NCBI GenBank assembly: GCA_002479415.1
Contig: DLMZ01000009.1
Span: 8,488 to 35,406, forward strand
Direction: 5' to 3'
Length of the DNA stretch: 26,919 nt
From: Firmicutes bacterium UBA7523
Lineage (GTDB): Bacteria; Bacillota; Dethiobacteria; Dethiobacterales; Dethiobacteraceae
Below the pieces are notes generated by a model. The model was not told where the DNA came from. It made no database searches and was given only the letters and a program-made list of their open reading frames with translations. Shown here piece by piece: positions 14,816 through 23,116 of the stretch (positions are counted from its first letter, which is position 1; each line of letters begins with the position of its first letter). A program made the position numbers and the translations under genes.

Positions 14816-17800
14816 CGGGCAAAACCCCTTCATTGTTATACCTGTTTCTCAGAGCTTCCAAAACCTCGCGGTGGCTAAATGAAGAAAGATGACGATAATT
14901 ATTGCCGACGTCTCCTGCATCAAAGCGACAGAAAGATTTAAACTCACAAAATCTGCAGGCATTAATGCCGTTCTTTTTTCTATAAGGCCATACTGCTGAT
15001 TTCCCTGAGAGAATTTCTATGCCCAGCAAAGCCGCCTTTTCCCGCACATACTTTATTAGTGCTGCGAGTTCCTCTGCATCAGCCACTCGTGAATAACGGC
15101 TAAAGGAGCCGTCCTTGTTAAGCTCAGCACGAACCAGATCTCCCGAGCCTCCCATCAGCTCGTATGCTTCCCGCTCAGCTAAAATTATCCCATCCATACG
15201 CAGTGAGCTTTCCTTCACTTTGTTTTCAGAAGGCGGATTTTCCACCCTGCTGTATTGCTCGTTAACGGAGAAATAAAGGGCTCCGGCACTCCTGGAAATA
15301 TCTGCTGCCATGTAAGAAGAAAATTCATTAATCACCGACAAGTAGCATAGCAATTGCAAAGAAAGCCCATGCCACGTGTCTCCAAGGTTCAATTCGGTTG
15401 GATTACTTTTATAATCAATTATGCGCAAATACCCAGTCTTCTCACCCCGGGCTATGTCCACCCTGTCAATCTGGCCTCTTAATAATAAATTGCTTTCTTC
15501 ATCAAGAGGTATTCGCCAGGGAGGTAGTTCTTTACCTCTGCCAAAAGCTATCTCCACGGCAATAGGGCGGAAGCTGCCCCGCCTTGCATGCTCGGTAAGC
15601 AAGACGGCTGCGCGTATCATCGTCTCTTTTAACCGGGAGGCCAGATATCGCATACGTGAAGAGGAGAGTAAAATTTCATTTTGCAGCCTAGGAATTAGCT
15701 GCTCCACCACTGCAATCATTCTCGTTTCAGCATCTGACGGTGTGAGCATACCCCAATCTAACCCCTCACGCAGCAAATCTTCTACGAAAATACGAAGAGT
15801 TGCATGGAAAAAGACACCCATATCCGGTGCTGCTACTTTATACTCACGGCGTTCTGCAAGCCGCAGTCCATACCGGGCAAAGTGTGCAAATGGACAGCGA
15901 GCAAAGAGTTCTAGGCGGGATACACTGCTGTTAAACGGTGAACCGTATAGCCCGCTTACTGTTTTCTCTGATAAATCAGGAACATGATTTATGTAGCTTA
16001 GAGACGGCCAAAGCTTACGCATGCGCCTCTTAACTGCCATATTCTCCAGGCCTTTATTGTATGCCACTATCCATAGCGGTGGCATTTTGCCGCTTCTTAC
16101 AGCTTGTCCCGCTTTTAATAACAACAGAGCAGCACAATTATCCACCCCAGCTAAATAGTGCAAGTCTTCTTTTTCGGCGGTGTTTCCATAAAAAACTGCC
16201 GAAAAAGGGAAAATTGCATTAAGTCTATTAAACAGCGATGATGGGCGCTTCGCCCTCCCCTCCCCATCAGCCAGAGGAAAGCTGGCCCAAAGATATTCCG
16301 AGCTCCGCGTAACTGCGATATATGAGAGGTATTGTTCATGGAACAGCCGCTGCCGCCGTGTCACAGCCATCTCCACACCGTTACCGGTCAAAGAATCTCT
16401 TTCTCCATCAACAAAAAGACCTTCCTCCGTCAATCGAGCGGGAAAATCTCCCTCACTTAACCCTAGGACATAAGCCGCCTTTAATTTAGGCTGCCTGGAA
16501 CGTTCAACACTGCCGATGTTTACCTGGTCTGTCCCTGCAGGAACCAATCCCAATGACAATCCTTCCAAGCCAGACAAAAATATTTCAAGGAATTCCTGCA
16601 GAGTAAACTGACGTTCGCCCAGGATATCTATTAGTTGGTCAAGTAAGCCAATGATGCCCTGCCATACTTGCTTATGCTCCGCAATTGCATCTGTCTCTCC
16701 AAAATGTATTTCCCAATTTGCCATTTCCTGCAGCTTATGATGACAATCAAGCCGCGTTATAAACTGCCAAATTGCCCGGCAGTAAACATCTGTTTCTTTT
16801 TTCCCCCCACCTGACAACGCTTCATAAAAGGGAGAAAATATCGAACGGAAAATATCTCTGGCTTTATTAATACCGTCTAAACCTTCAGTAAAACCATAAC
16901 TCTGACTATTTTCCTCTTCTTCAAGAGCCAATTGAAAACGCCAGCGCCAAGGATCCGCAGCCAGCCATACTTTTCCGCGGATACCATGAGCTCGCACATA
17001 ATTTTCCAAACGATCCAAATCATCTTGCTCTATGGGAAACAACCCTGTTTTAAGCATATTAAATACAGATTCATAACCCATATTAGTCAGGACGACCTCG
17101 AGCGCAGAACGAAGCAATTCAACTAAGGGATGGTGAGCTGCGCTCTTTCTGTTATCAAGAAAATAGGGAATGTTGAAATCTTTAAACACTGCTGTGACCA
17201 AGTCATGATAACGCTCAAAATCCCGTAGAACCACTCCGATTTCCCGGAAGCGCCAGCCTTTTTCCCTCACATTATGGATTATATCCCGAGCTACCGATTC
17301 CACTTCCGCACGATAGCTGGCAGCCTCAACAAGACGAATGTTATGGGCCATTCCCTGGAATTCACAGACAGGGTATTCATTGAAGCGAGACTCCAAGTAA
17401 GCCAAGGCTTCACTGCAGAAAAAACGCCCTGACCCATCACTGTTTGACATTACCATCGGAGGATACGCTTTCAAGCCAATATCTCCGCAAATTTGCCTTA
17501 GCCGTTTATATGTATCAAGGGTTGGATGAAAAAGAAGATGCTCTGACAGCTTTTTACCCACATCGGCAGCATCAAGGCATAAAGCAATACTAACTTTTTC
17601 TGTAGACACTAGTAATGCCGCTAAAACACAGAACTCCTGCTGCGTAAAACCAGCAAAACCGTCAATCCATATTTTTGTTCCGGCAGGCAATGCACCACCA
17701 CGCAATATAGCGGCAAGTTCAGTCAAAACATCTTCCGGGTCTATAAAACGATCCTTAATAAATTCACTATATGATTGAAATATTCTTGATAAATCAGTTA

Positions 17801-18266
17801 ATTTCTCACGTAAAGGCTGGGGGCAGTTTTCGATTTTTGTAGCCATTAACAAGCTGTCGGGAGAAATATTATAACTTTTAAATTCTCTAATTTGTACTGC
17901 CAGCTTTTCGCAAAAACGCGGCTGATAAGCCGCCCGGCGAAAAACCTTAAGATGCACTGCATTATCATGCAAAAGGCTGCGCAAAACCATTTGCCTACCT
18001 TCATCGGTAATAATCGGCATTATTCCAATGCGGCTCCCGTTTAACAGACGATAAGCGAGGCGTCGAAAGGAAAGCACTTGTGCGCGGGAAGTCCCTCCCC
18101 CGCATAGCTCAGCCAGTTCTCTTTCCACTTGGAATGTTGCCTGTTCCGGCACAAGAAAAATCAGAGGAGAGCCGTCAGGCTCTTCTCTGCATTCCTTGGC
18201 AATTTCCTTTAGGCAATAATGCGTCTTTCCGCTTCCTGCCCTTCCCAGAATAAATTGTACAGTCAT
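14805..18266 (-). CDS. addB: ATP-dependent helicase/deoxyribonuclease subunit B (AddB)
   Basis: AddB is the partner of AddA, with a UvrD-like fold that recognises Chi and a C-terminal 5'-strand nuclease. The protein has 1153 residues. It begins FILGRAGSGKTHYC with Walker A lysine K14. The nuclease motif IIDYKSNP has D951. Four cysteines, C791 (FARCPF) and C1104, C1107 and C1113, reproduce the 1 + (CxxCx5C) arrangement of the 4Fe-4S staple known from B. subtilis AddB, so the cluster should be intact. The start is ATG at 18266, chosen because AGGAGG lies 6 bases upstream; the frame extends further but into the preceding gene. It follows the YhaN-like gene by 10 bases and overlaps addA, so it belongs to the same compact operon. 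Confidence 0.95.
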   Translation of the reverse strand: MTVQFILGRAGSGKTHYCLKEIAKECREEPDGSPLIFLVPEQATFQVERELAELCGGGTSRAQVLSFRRLAYRLLNGSRIGIMPIITDEGRQMVLRSLLHDNAVHLKVFRRAAYQPRFCEKLAVQIREFKSYNISPDSLLMATKIENCPQPLREKLTDLSRIFQSYSEFIKDRFIDPEDVLTELAAILRGGALPAGTKIWIDGFAGFTQQEFCVLAALLVSTEKVSIALCLDAADVGKKLSEHLLFHPTLDTYKRLRQICGDIGLKAYPPMVMSNSDGSGRFFCSEALAYLESRFNEYPVCEFQGMAHNIRLVEAASYRAEVESVARDIIHNVREKGWRFREIGVVLRDFERYHDLVTAVFKDFNIPYFLDNRKSAAHHPLVELLRSALEVVLTNMGYESVFNMLKTGLFPIEQDDLDRLENYVRAHGIRGKVWLAADPWRWRFQLALEEEENSQSYGFTEGLDGINKARDIFRSIFSPFYEALSGGGKKETDVYCRAIWQFITRLDCHHKLQEMANWEIHFGETDAIAEHKQVWQGIIGLLDQLIDILGERQFTLQEFLEIFLSGLEGLSLGLVPAGTDQVNIGSVERSRQPKLKAAYVLGLSEGDFPARLTEEGLFVDGERDSLTGNGVEMAVTRRQRLFHEQYLSYIAVTRSSEYLWASFPLADGEGRAKRPSSLFNRLNAIFPFSAVFYGNTAEKEDLHYLAGVDNCAALLLLKAGQAVRSGKMPPLWIVAYNKGLENMAVKRRMRKLWPSLSYINHVPDLSEKTVSGLYGSPFNSSVSRLELFARCPFAHFARYGLRLAERREYKVAAPDMGVFFHATLRIFVEDLLREGLDWGMLTPSDAETRMIAVVEQLIPRLQNEILLSSSRMRYLASRLKETMIRAAVLLTEHARRGSFRPIAVEIAFGRGKELPPWRIPLDEESNLLLRGQIDRVDIARGEKTGYLRIIDYKSNPTELNLGDTWHGLSLQLLCYLSVINEFSSYMAADISRSAGALYFSVNEQYSRVENPPSENKVKESSLRMDGIILAEREAYELMGGSGDLVRAELNKDGSFSRYSRVADAEELAALIKYVREKAALLGIEILSGKSAVWPYRKKNGINACRFCEFKSFCRFDAGDVGNNYRHLSSFSHREVLEALRNRYNNEGVLPDEC

Positions 18267-18276
18267 TCTGAGCCTC

Positions 18277-21200
18277 CTAAACTTCCACAGAACAGTGATT
18301 TCCCCATGACGAAAACTCCTGTCTATGTGAAAAAAGCAAAACCTGGCGGTCATTCTTAATTCTCATAATAGCTTGACGCATTTTCTCTAATCTTGTATCG
18401 TCCCAATTTAAAAATGGATCGTCGAAAATGAAAGGCAGAGAAGTTTCGCCTGTGAGCAAATCAGCTATTGCCAATCGCAGCGCTATATATAGCTGATCTC
18501 GCGCTCCTTGACTAAGCTGGGTAATAGATGCCGGCTTCCCTTCTTCCATAACTGAAACAGAAAATTGATCATCAACCAGTACATGTCTGTTGTTAACACC
18601 TGTCAGACCGGAAAAATACTCCGTAGCCTTTGCCGCAAATTCCTGACGATATGATTGTGAAAACTCATCAATAGCTGCTGCTAATTCATTATAAGCTACC
18701 TTCAACGCTAAAGCTTCCAGATTTAAACGTTCACGCTCAGCTGTCATCTCCCGCAGCCGTATTTCACCGGCGGCAATATTTACTGATGACTGACCTTGAA
18801 GTCTGGCATGTTTTACATCCAATTCCCGTAAATCCTCCTGCAACCCCTCTTCTTCATTTCGTAATTGCACAATTTGATTTTCAAGCTGTTGGTAATATGT
18901 GTCTAAAATAACCGGGTCATCTTCTCCCGTTCCAGGGAGAGCTGGAAATTCGGATAACAGTGTTTCCCATTGCTGCAATGCATTAATTGCTTTGTTTGAA
19001 GCATCTATCATATTTTGTTGAAGCTCTGACAGACTGCTTGCTCCGTGAGCTGAAAGAACACCAACCAGCTCTTTCCTTTCTTCATCGTGCAAGCGTTTAA
19101 TTTCACGGTATGAGTGCCAGCGCGACAAAATAACTTTAATATCAGACTCATCAAACAACAGCGGTGCTAACGTCTCCATTAGCGGAGACATCTTTTCCTG
19201 CAATGTTGACATCAGTTTTGTCATTTCCTCCTGTTGATGCTGCAGGCTTGTCATAGCTGTTTGGCGCTTGGACCGCTCCGCCTCGGCAACACTCCATTGT
19301 AGCAGCATACTTTCTAATCGCTCCGGATTAGCTTGTTCATCGAAGGGGAGAAGTGCTGCCCGCAATTGAACTATTTCCTCGGCAAGACGCTCCCGGCGCT
19401 GAGCACCCTCCGAGCCTTGCTCAGTAAGCGCCAACAACGCATTGTTTGCCGCTGTGTATTCATCCGTTAACTTTTCATAAGCAAAAGCTTCTTCACTTAC
19501 TCTGCTCCACCAGTTATCATGCAGATTATTTATCCATTGCAGAGCCTCCCCTAAACTTAAAACATCAACTTTGAAAACAGATGCAAACACCCCTATCTCG
19601 GGCCAAGGAGCAGGCAAAGAGTTTAAATCGATATTATCTGCAAGCTGAACCTTATCAATATTTGCCTGACGCCGCAAAAATTCCGCGATTTTCTTTTGCA
19701 GCGCATTTGCTTCCCTGCTTAACTCCCGCCACTCTTGAAATGCGTCAGGAATGTGAGAATACTTTACTGCAAAGTTTGCTGTCTGCTCTTCAAAAGCAAC
19801 CAGTTCTTTTTTAGCTTTTTCAAGCTTTTTTTTAAGCTCCATAAGGCTGGCATCATCAGGAAGTCCTGCTTGCATTTCTTCAATCCTGGTCTGTTCCTCC
19901 TGCCTCAAAGCTAAACGCACACGCAGCTCACCCAGTTGTGCTTCGCTGCTGACAGAAAACAAACCAAGAAGCGTATCAACTTGGCGCATTTGTGCATTAA
20001 TTTCTCCAAGACGAGATTGGGGCTGTATTTCTTTTTTTGCTGCTTTTGTTTTAAAAATTAAATAGGTAGCTATCCCTGCAGTAACTGCTGCTGCTCCTGC
20101 TGCTACCGGATTCCCTGTAAAATAATATGTCGCACCCATTGCGGCCGGGGCCAATAGAATTAATGCAGCAAATTTGCCGAAACTTGAGCTTTTGGCAGAA
20201 GAAGATGATTGACGAAGGACCTCCTCCTCGTGTCTTTTAGCTTGCAGCAACTGGAGCTTCTTCTCAACAAGAGATAGTCCATCGTCATCAAGATTTTCCA
20301 TATCAGCAAAAAGGCGTTGGTAATGCTTCCGGGCTGCTTGAATTTCTTCTACCTTCTGAAGTGCATCGCCTCTAGCAACTTGAGCCGCTTCATATTCAGC
20401 CTCTAATCGTATTTTTCGAGTTTCATACGCTGCCAACAACTCTAGTAAGCTGTCATCAGCTTCTTCAAAAAGACTATATTTCTGCAATAATTGTTCTTGT
20501 ATTTGAGACAAATTTTCCGCATCAGCCCTGTACTGAATCCAGTCTTCTTTCAGTGTCTCAAATTGCCGCTTCAAAATCACAAGTGCATCGAGCGGAGCTT
20601 TGCCAAGCTTAGTGAAATCCGGCAGCTCAGCAATACGCTCCTTAAGTGCTTCACAGCGCTCACGAAATGATTGTACGCTTGCGTCTAACTCACGCGATTC
20701 GGACAGCCTGGCATGTAAAGTGCGGCATAGAGCTGGCAAATCGTGGCGCCCTTTTACTGAAGACAATTCCCCTTCCAGCAATTGATCAAGCTTAAAAATT
20801 TCAGATTTTTCAGCTTCTATGTGGGTATTTAGATGTTCCAGCTTTTCTTGCTGAACGATTAACTCTTCCTTAAGGTGAGATAAAGTAACAAGCTGGTCAC
20901 CCATTTCAGGCTGAAGCTTGCTAAACTGGATAAAATCTCCCGACAAACGTTTGTCTTTTTCTCCAACACTATCTGCTAAAACTTTTCCTTGTTGGTATGC
21001 CGCCATGACCGAAGCCTGTTTTTGAGAAGCATCTTTGTACCTTTCTCGTAGTGTACGCCATTGCTTCCACGCATCCATTAACCGGTTTTTTTCAGTTAGC
21101 AGCATTGCTTGACGTTGATGTTGTTCACGAACTGTCTGCAGTGCAGACGCTGTGTCCTGCAAGTCTTCAACAGTTTGGCTACTGGCTGTTATTTGCTCTT

Positions 21201-21861
21201 TCTGAATTGATATTTCTTTATCCAAATGCTCAAGCCGCCTGTCGTTATTCATATCCCGGGGAGTTATTCCCATCCTGCCTGTGTAACGAGTTATGTTTTT
21301 TAGCTCGTTGAGCAGAGTATCCAATGCCGTTTGATAATGCGCCCCCGAGCCTGACAATAACTGCTGTATGCCCGGAATAATTTTTTCTCCTTCCGGCAGC
21401 GGCTGTGTGACTTGAAAAGTAGCCATAAACAATTCTCTGTCATTAAAACCAATGATTTCTGTGAGTTTCTGCTCATACGCAAGATTTGGCTTATGAGCGC
21501 CGGGGTTATGCTCTCCGGTCAACTCCTCCTGCCAATACCCGTCAACCCTGCGCTGAAATGATATGCGGTTATCGTCAAAGTTTCGCAAAATGCGATAGTT
21601 ATTATCCCCCGCAATAAATTCCAGCTCCCCTTCAAACGACGAAGGATTAAACCAGTTGCGGAAGCGGGCTGATCCAAATTTTCGCGGATCGGCGTTGTTT
21701 TGCAACCCAAAGATTACGGCAGTCAATCCTGCGGCTAGCGTTGATTTTCCTTGCTCATTATCGGCAAGACACACGGAGACCTCCGGTTCGAATCTTATAT
21801 TAATGCGTTCCTTATAACGGCCAAAGCCTGATAAACTCAGCGATACCCAACTCAAGCCCAC
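18277..21861 (-). CDS. YhaN-like SMC/Rad50-type ATPase with internal membrane hairpin
   Basis: This 1194-residue protein has a Rad50/SbcC-like plan. The N-terminal ATPase half begins SLSGFGRYKE, with a Walker A of the form ADNEQGKST (K39). Very long coiled coils run from about 170 to 540 and 625 to 1040. The C-terminal ATPase half has the signature LSQGARDQLYIALRLAI (about 1116) and Walker B FIFDDPF (1144-1150). In the middle, about 561-604, two hydrophobic helices separated by YYFTGNP replace the zinc hook of SbcC. This feature is typical of YhaN (COG4717) and suggests membrane attachment. It starts at a GTG whose G is shared with the stop of the nuclease gene (TAGTG), so the two are coupled. 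It is likely a DNA-end processing partner; SbcC is the alternative label. Confidence 0.85.
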   Translation of the reverse strand: MGLSWVSLSLSGFGRYKERINIRFEPEVSVCLADNEQGKSTLAAGLTAVIFGLQNNADPRKFGSARFRNWFNPSSFEGELEFIAGDNNYRILRNFDDNRISFQRRVDGYWQEELTGEHNPGAHKPNLAYEQKLTEIIGFNDRELFMATFQVTQPLPEGEKIIPGIQQLLSGSGAHYQTALDTLLNELKNITRYTGRMGITPRDMNNDRRLEHLDKEISIQKEQITASSQTVEDLQDTASALQTVREQHQRQAMLLTEKNRLMDAWKQWRTLRERYKDASQKQASVMAAYQQGKVLADSVGEKDKRLSGDFIQFSKLQPEMGDQLVTLSHLKEELIVQQEKLEHLNTHIEAEKSEIFKLDQLLEGELSSVKGRHDLPALCRTLHARLSESRELDASVQSFRERCEALKERIAELPDFTKLGKAPLDALVILKRQFETLKEDWIQYRADAENLSQIQEQLLQKYSLFEEADDSLLELLAAYETRKIRLEAEYEAAQVARGDALQKVEEIQAARKHYQRLFADMENLDDDGLSLVEKKLQLLQAKRHEEEVLRQSSSSAKSSSFGKFAALILLAPAAMGATYYFTGNPVAAGAAAVTAGIATYLIFKTKAAKKEIQPQSRLGEINAQMRQVDTLLGLFSVSSEAQLGELRVRLALRQEEQTRIEEMQAGLPDDASLMELKKKLEKAKKELVAFEEQTANFAVKYSHIPDAFQEWRELSREANALQKKIAEFLRRQANIDKVQLADNIDLNSLPAPWPEIGVFASVFKVDVLSLGEALQWINNLHDNWWSRVSEEAFAYEKLTDEYTAANNALLALTEQGSEGAQRRERLAEEIVQLRAALLPFDEQANPERLESMLLQWSVAEAERSKRQTAMTSLQHQQEEMTKLMSTLQEKMSPLMETLAPLLFDESDIKVILSRWHSYREIKRLHDEERKELVGVLSAHGASSLSELQQNMIDASNKAINALQQWETLLSEFPALPGTGEDDPVILDTYYQQLENQIVQLRNEEEGLQEDLRELDVKHARLQGQSSVNIAAGEIRLREMTAERERLNLEALALKVAYNELAAAIDEFSQSYRQEFAAKATEYFSGLTGVNNRHVLVDDQFSVSVMEEGKPASITQLSQGARDQLYIALRLAIADLLTGETSLPFIFDDPFLNWDDTRLEKMRQAIMRIKNDRQVLLFSHRQEFSSWGNHCSVEV

Positions 21862-22985
21862 TATTCTCCGCCCCCCCGCAAGGCAGCTATGCCGCGAATT
21901 AATGCTTTTCTTATTATATCTCTTTCTGTTTCATCGCTTGCTGCTTCCAGCTGAGTTAATAGCCTTTTTGTGAAGTACCCGCGAATTGTAGGTTCTCCGG
22001 CCAACCCCTCCAGGCTCTCAAAGTCCAAAAAAACACTTTCACTGTCAACTTGCAGATGATAGAAAAGGTGAGCATGGGCTTCTTTTAAAGCTGCGGGGTC
22101 AACTCTGTAACTTACTTGGCCTTTTAAAACTATACGAAGCATTAACTGGGAATCAGCCCACTGCTCAATGAGGCGGACAACATCTTCAACAGCATCGCAC
22201 AAATTTAAATCAAGTTCCCTTGTTTGGCATAAACGGCAATCTGCAGCAGTTCTCTCAACATTTACTCCGTCGCCAAAAGAAAGTATGGTATACATTCCCG
22301 TACCTGGATCCTGAAATGTCTTAGCTTCCGCCGCTCCCGCATAACAAGTTACGGTATTTCCGTAAGAACGCTGAGAGAAACGGTGAATATGCCCCAGAGC
22401 TAAACAGTCATACCCGGATTGAGCAACGGCCTCCGAGGAAATAGGCAAGCTGCGATCGCCTGTATCCCAATCAAGGCTGCCATGAAAAACCCCGATATGC
22501 CGGTGAACATCCGACTTCGGAAACACTCCTAAAGGCGGAGAGGTCTTTGTTAATCCCGCTGTATAGGCCATGCCGTAAAAGGAAGATGTTTTTCCGTCCA
22601 GTTCTAACCTGGCAATTTCCTGTGGCATAGGGCTCGTAGCCAGATGACCCGGCCAACGATGTGCTTCCAGGCGATAAACAGAATCAGGATAGGTTATTTC
22701 GTCGTGATTCCCCGGCACTGTGACTAAAAATATGTTATTATTTTCCAAGCGGTGTAACTGTTCAATGACCATCTCAACTATGGGCCTAGAAGGTTTATGT
22801 GTTTCAAATAGATCTCCGGCTATTATTACTGCATTAATTCCGTTGCGCCTATCTAAAGCAAAATCTACGGCGCGACATAAGAAGTTGTCCCTCTCCCTGC
22901 CCCGTTCTTCTTTTCTTTCATTTAAAAATTCAGGTTGCCAACCTAAATGTAAATCTGCTAAATGCAAAACGCGCACGATTTTCAC
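21861..22985 (-). CDS. YhaO/SbcD-like metallophosphoesterase (DNA repair nuclease)
   Basis: This 374-residue protein of the Mre11/SbcD calcineurin-like phosphoesterase family has all metal-binding motifs: D11 and H13 (HLADLHLG), D58 (AGDLFE), N93 and H94 (PGNHD), H168 (FHGSLD), and H199/H201 (LGHIHR). The C-terminal 120 residues form the capping/partner-binding part. Members cut DNA ends or hairpins together with a coiled-coil ATPase, here the next gene, with which it overlaps by one base. It is the first gene of a five-gene operon. The start is GTG at 22985, preceded at only two bases by AGGGGAA; the GTG at codon 4 is a real alternative. A sigma-H-type promoter lies 29-58 bases upstream. Confidence 0.87.
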   Translation of the reverse strand: MKIVRVLHLADLHLGWQPEFLNERKEERGRERDNFLCRAVDFALDRRNGINAVIIAGDLFETHKPSRPIVEMVIEQLHRLENNNIFLVTVPGNHDEITYPDSVYRLEAHRWPGHLATSPMPQEIARLELDGKTSSFYGMAYTAGLTKTSPPLGVFPKSDVHRHIGVFHGSLDWDTGDRSLPISSEAVAQSGYDCLALGHIHRFSQRSYGNTVTCYAGAAEAKTFQDPGTGMYTILSFGDGVNVERTAADCRLCQTRELDLNLCDAVEDVVRLIEQWADSQLMLRIVLKGQVSYRVDPAALKEAHAHLFYHLQVDSESVFLDFESLEGLAGEPTIRGYFTKRLLTQLEAASDETERDIIRKALIRGIAALRGGGE

Positions 22986-23001
22986 TTCCCCTGTTGTTTA
23001 C

Positions 23002-23017
23002 ATATCACTTGTGATAT
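23002..23017. repeat. Inverted repeat at the predicted start site of the yhaO operon
   Basis: ATATCAC-TT-GTGATAT, 7-base perfect arms with a 2-base centre, spans the predicted transcription start of the yhaO operon and overlaps the end of its -10 element. The position fits a repressor operator. The regulator is unknown. Confidence 0.45.
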
Positions 23018-23043
23018 TCGCCAAGTAATTAATTAATTCCTTT
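23014..23043 (-). promoter_or_regulatory. Candidate sigma-H promoter of the yhaO-yhaN-addB-addA operon
   Basis: On the minus strand AAAGGAATT (23035-23043), 12 bases, then GGCGAATAT (23014-23022). Every constrained position of the B. subtilis sigma-H pattern RNAGGAWWW, 11-12, RNNGAATWW is met. The start falls near 23006, about 20 bases before the GTG of the nuclease gene. It is the best match of the four such elements in the window. Confidence 0.65.
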
Positions 23044-23116
23044 TGTCTCTTCCCTTTTGCTTTCTTTTGTATTACAATTATGGTTAATTGATTTTTATAT
23101 TGTCAGGAGGTTCAAC

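Noticed and set aside
15421..15987. Open frame of 188 codons on the plus strand
   Set aside because: Antisense shadow of addB; Ser/Arg-rich low-complexity translation and no ribosome binding site.
23046..23083. Sigma-A promoter for the dehydrogenase gene (TTCCCT with TACAAT, or TTGCTT with TATGGT)
   Set aside because: Two equally weak overlapping options, each with a poor -35, so I could not choose one as a feature.
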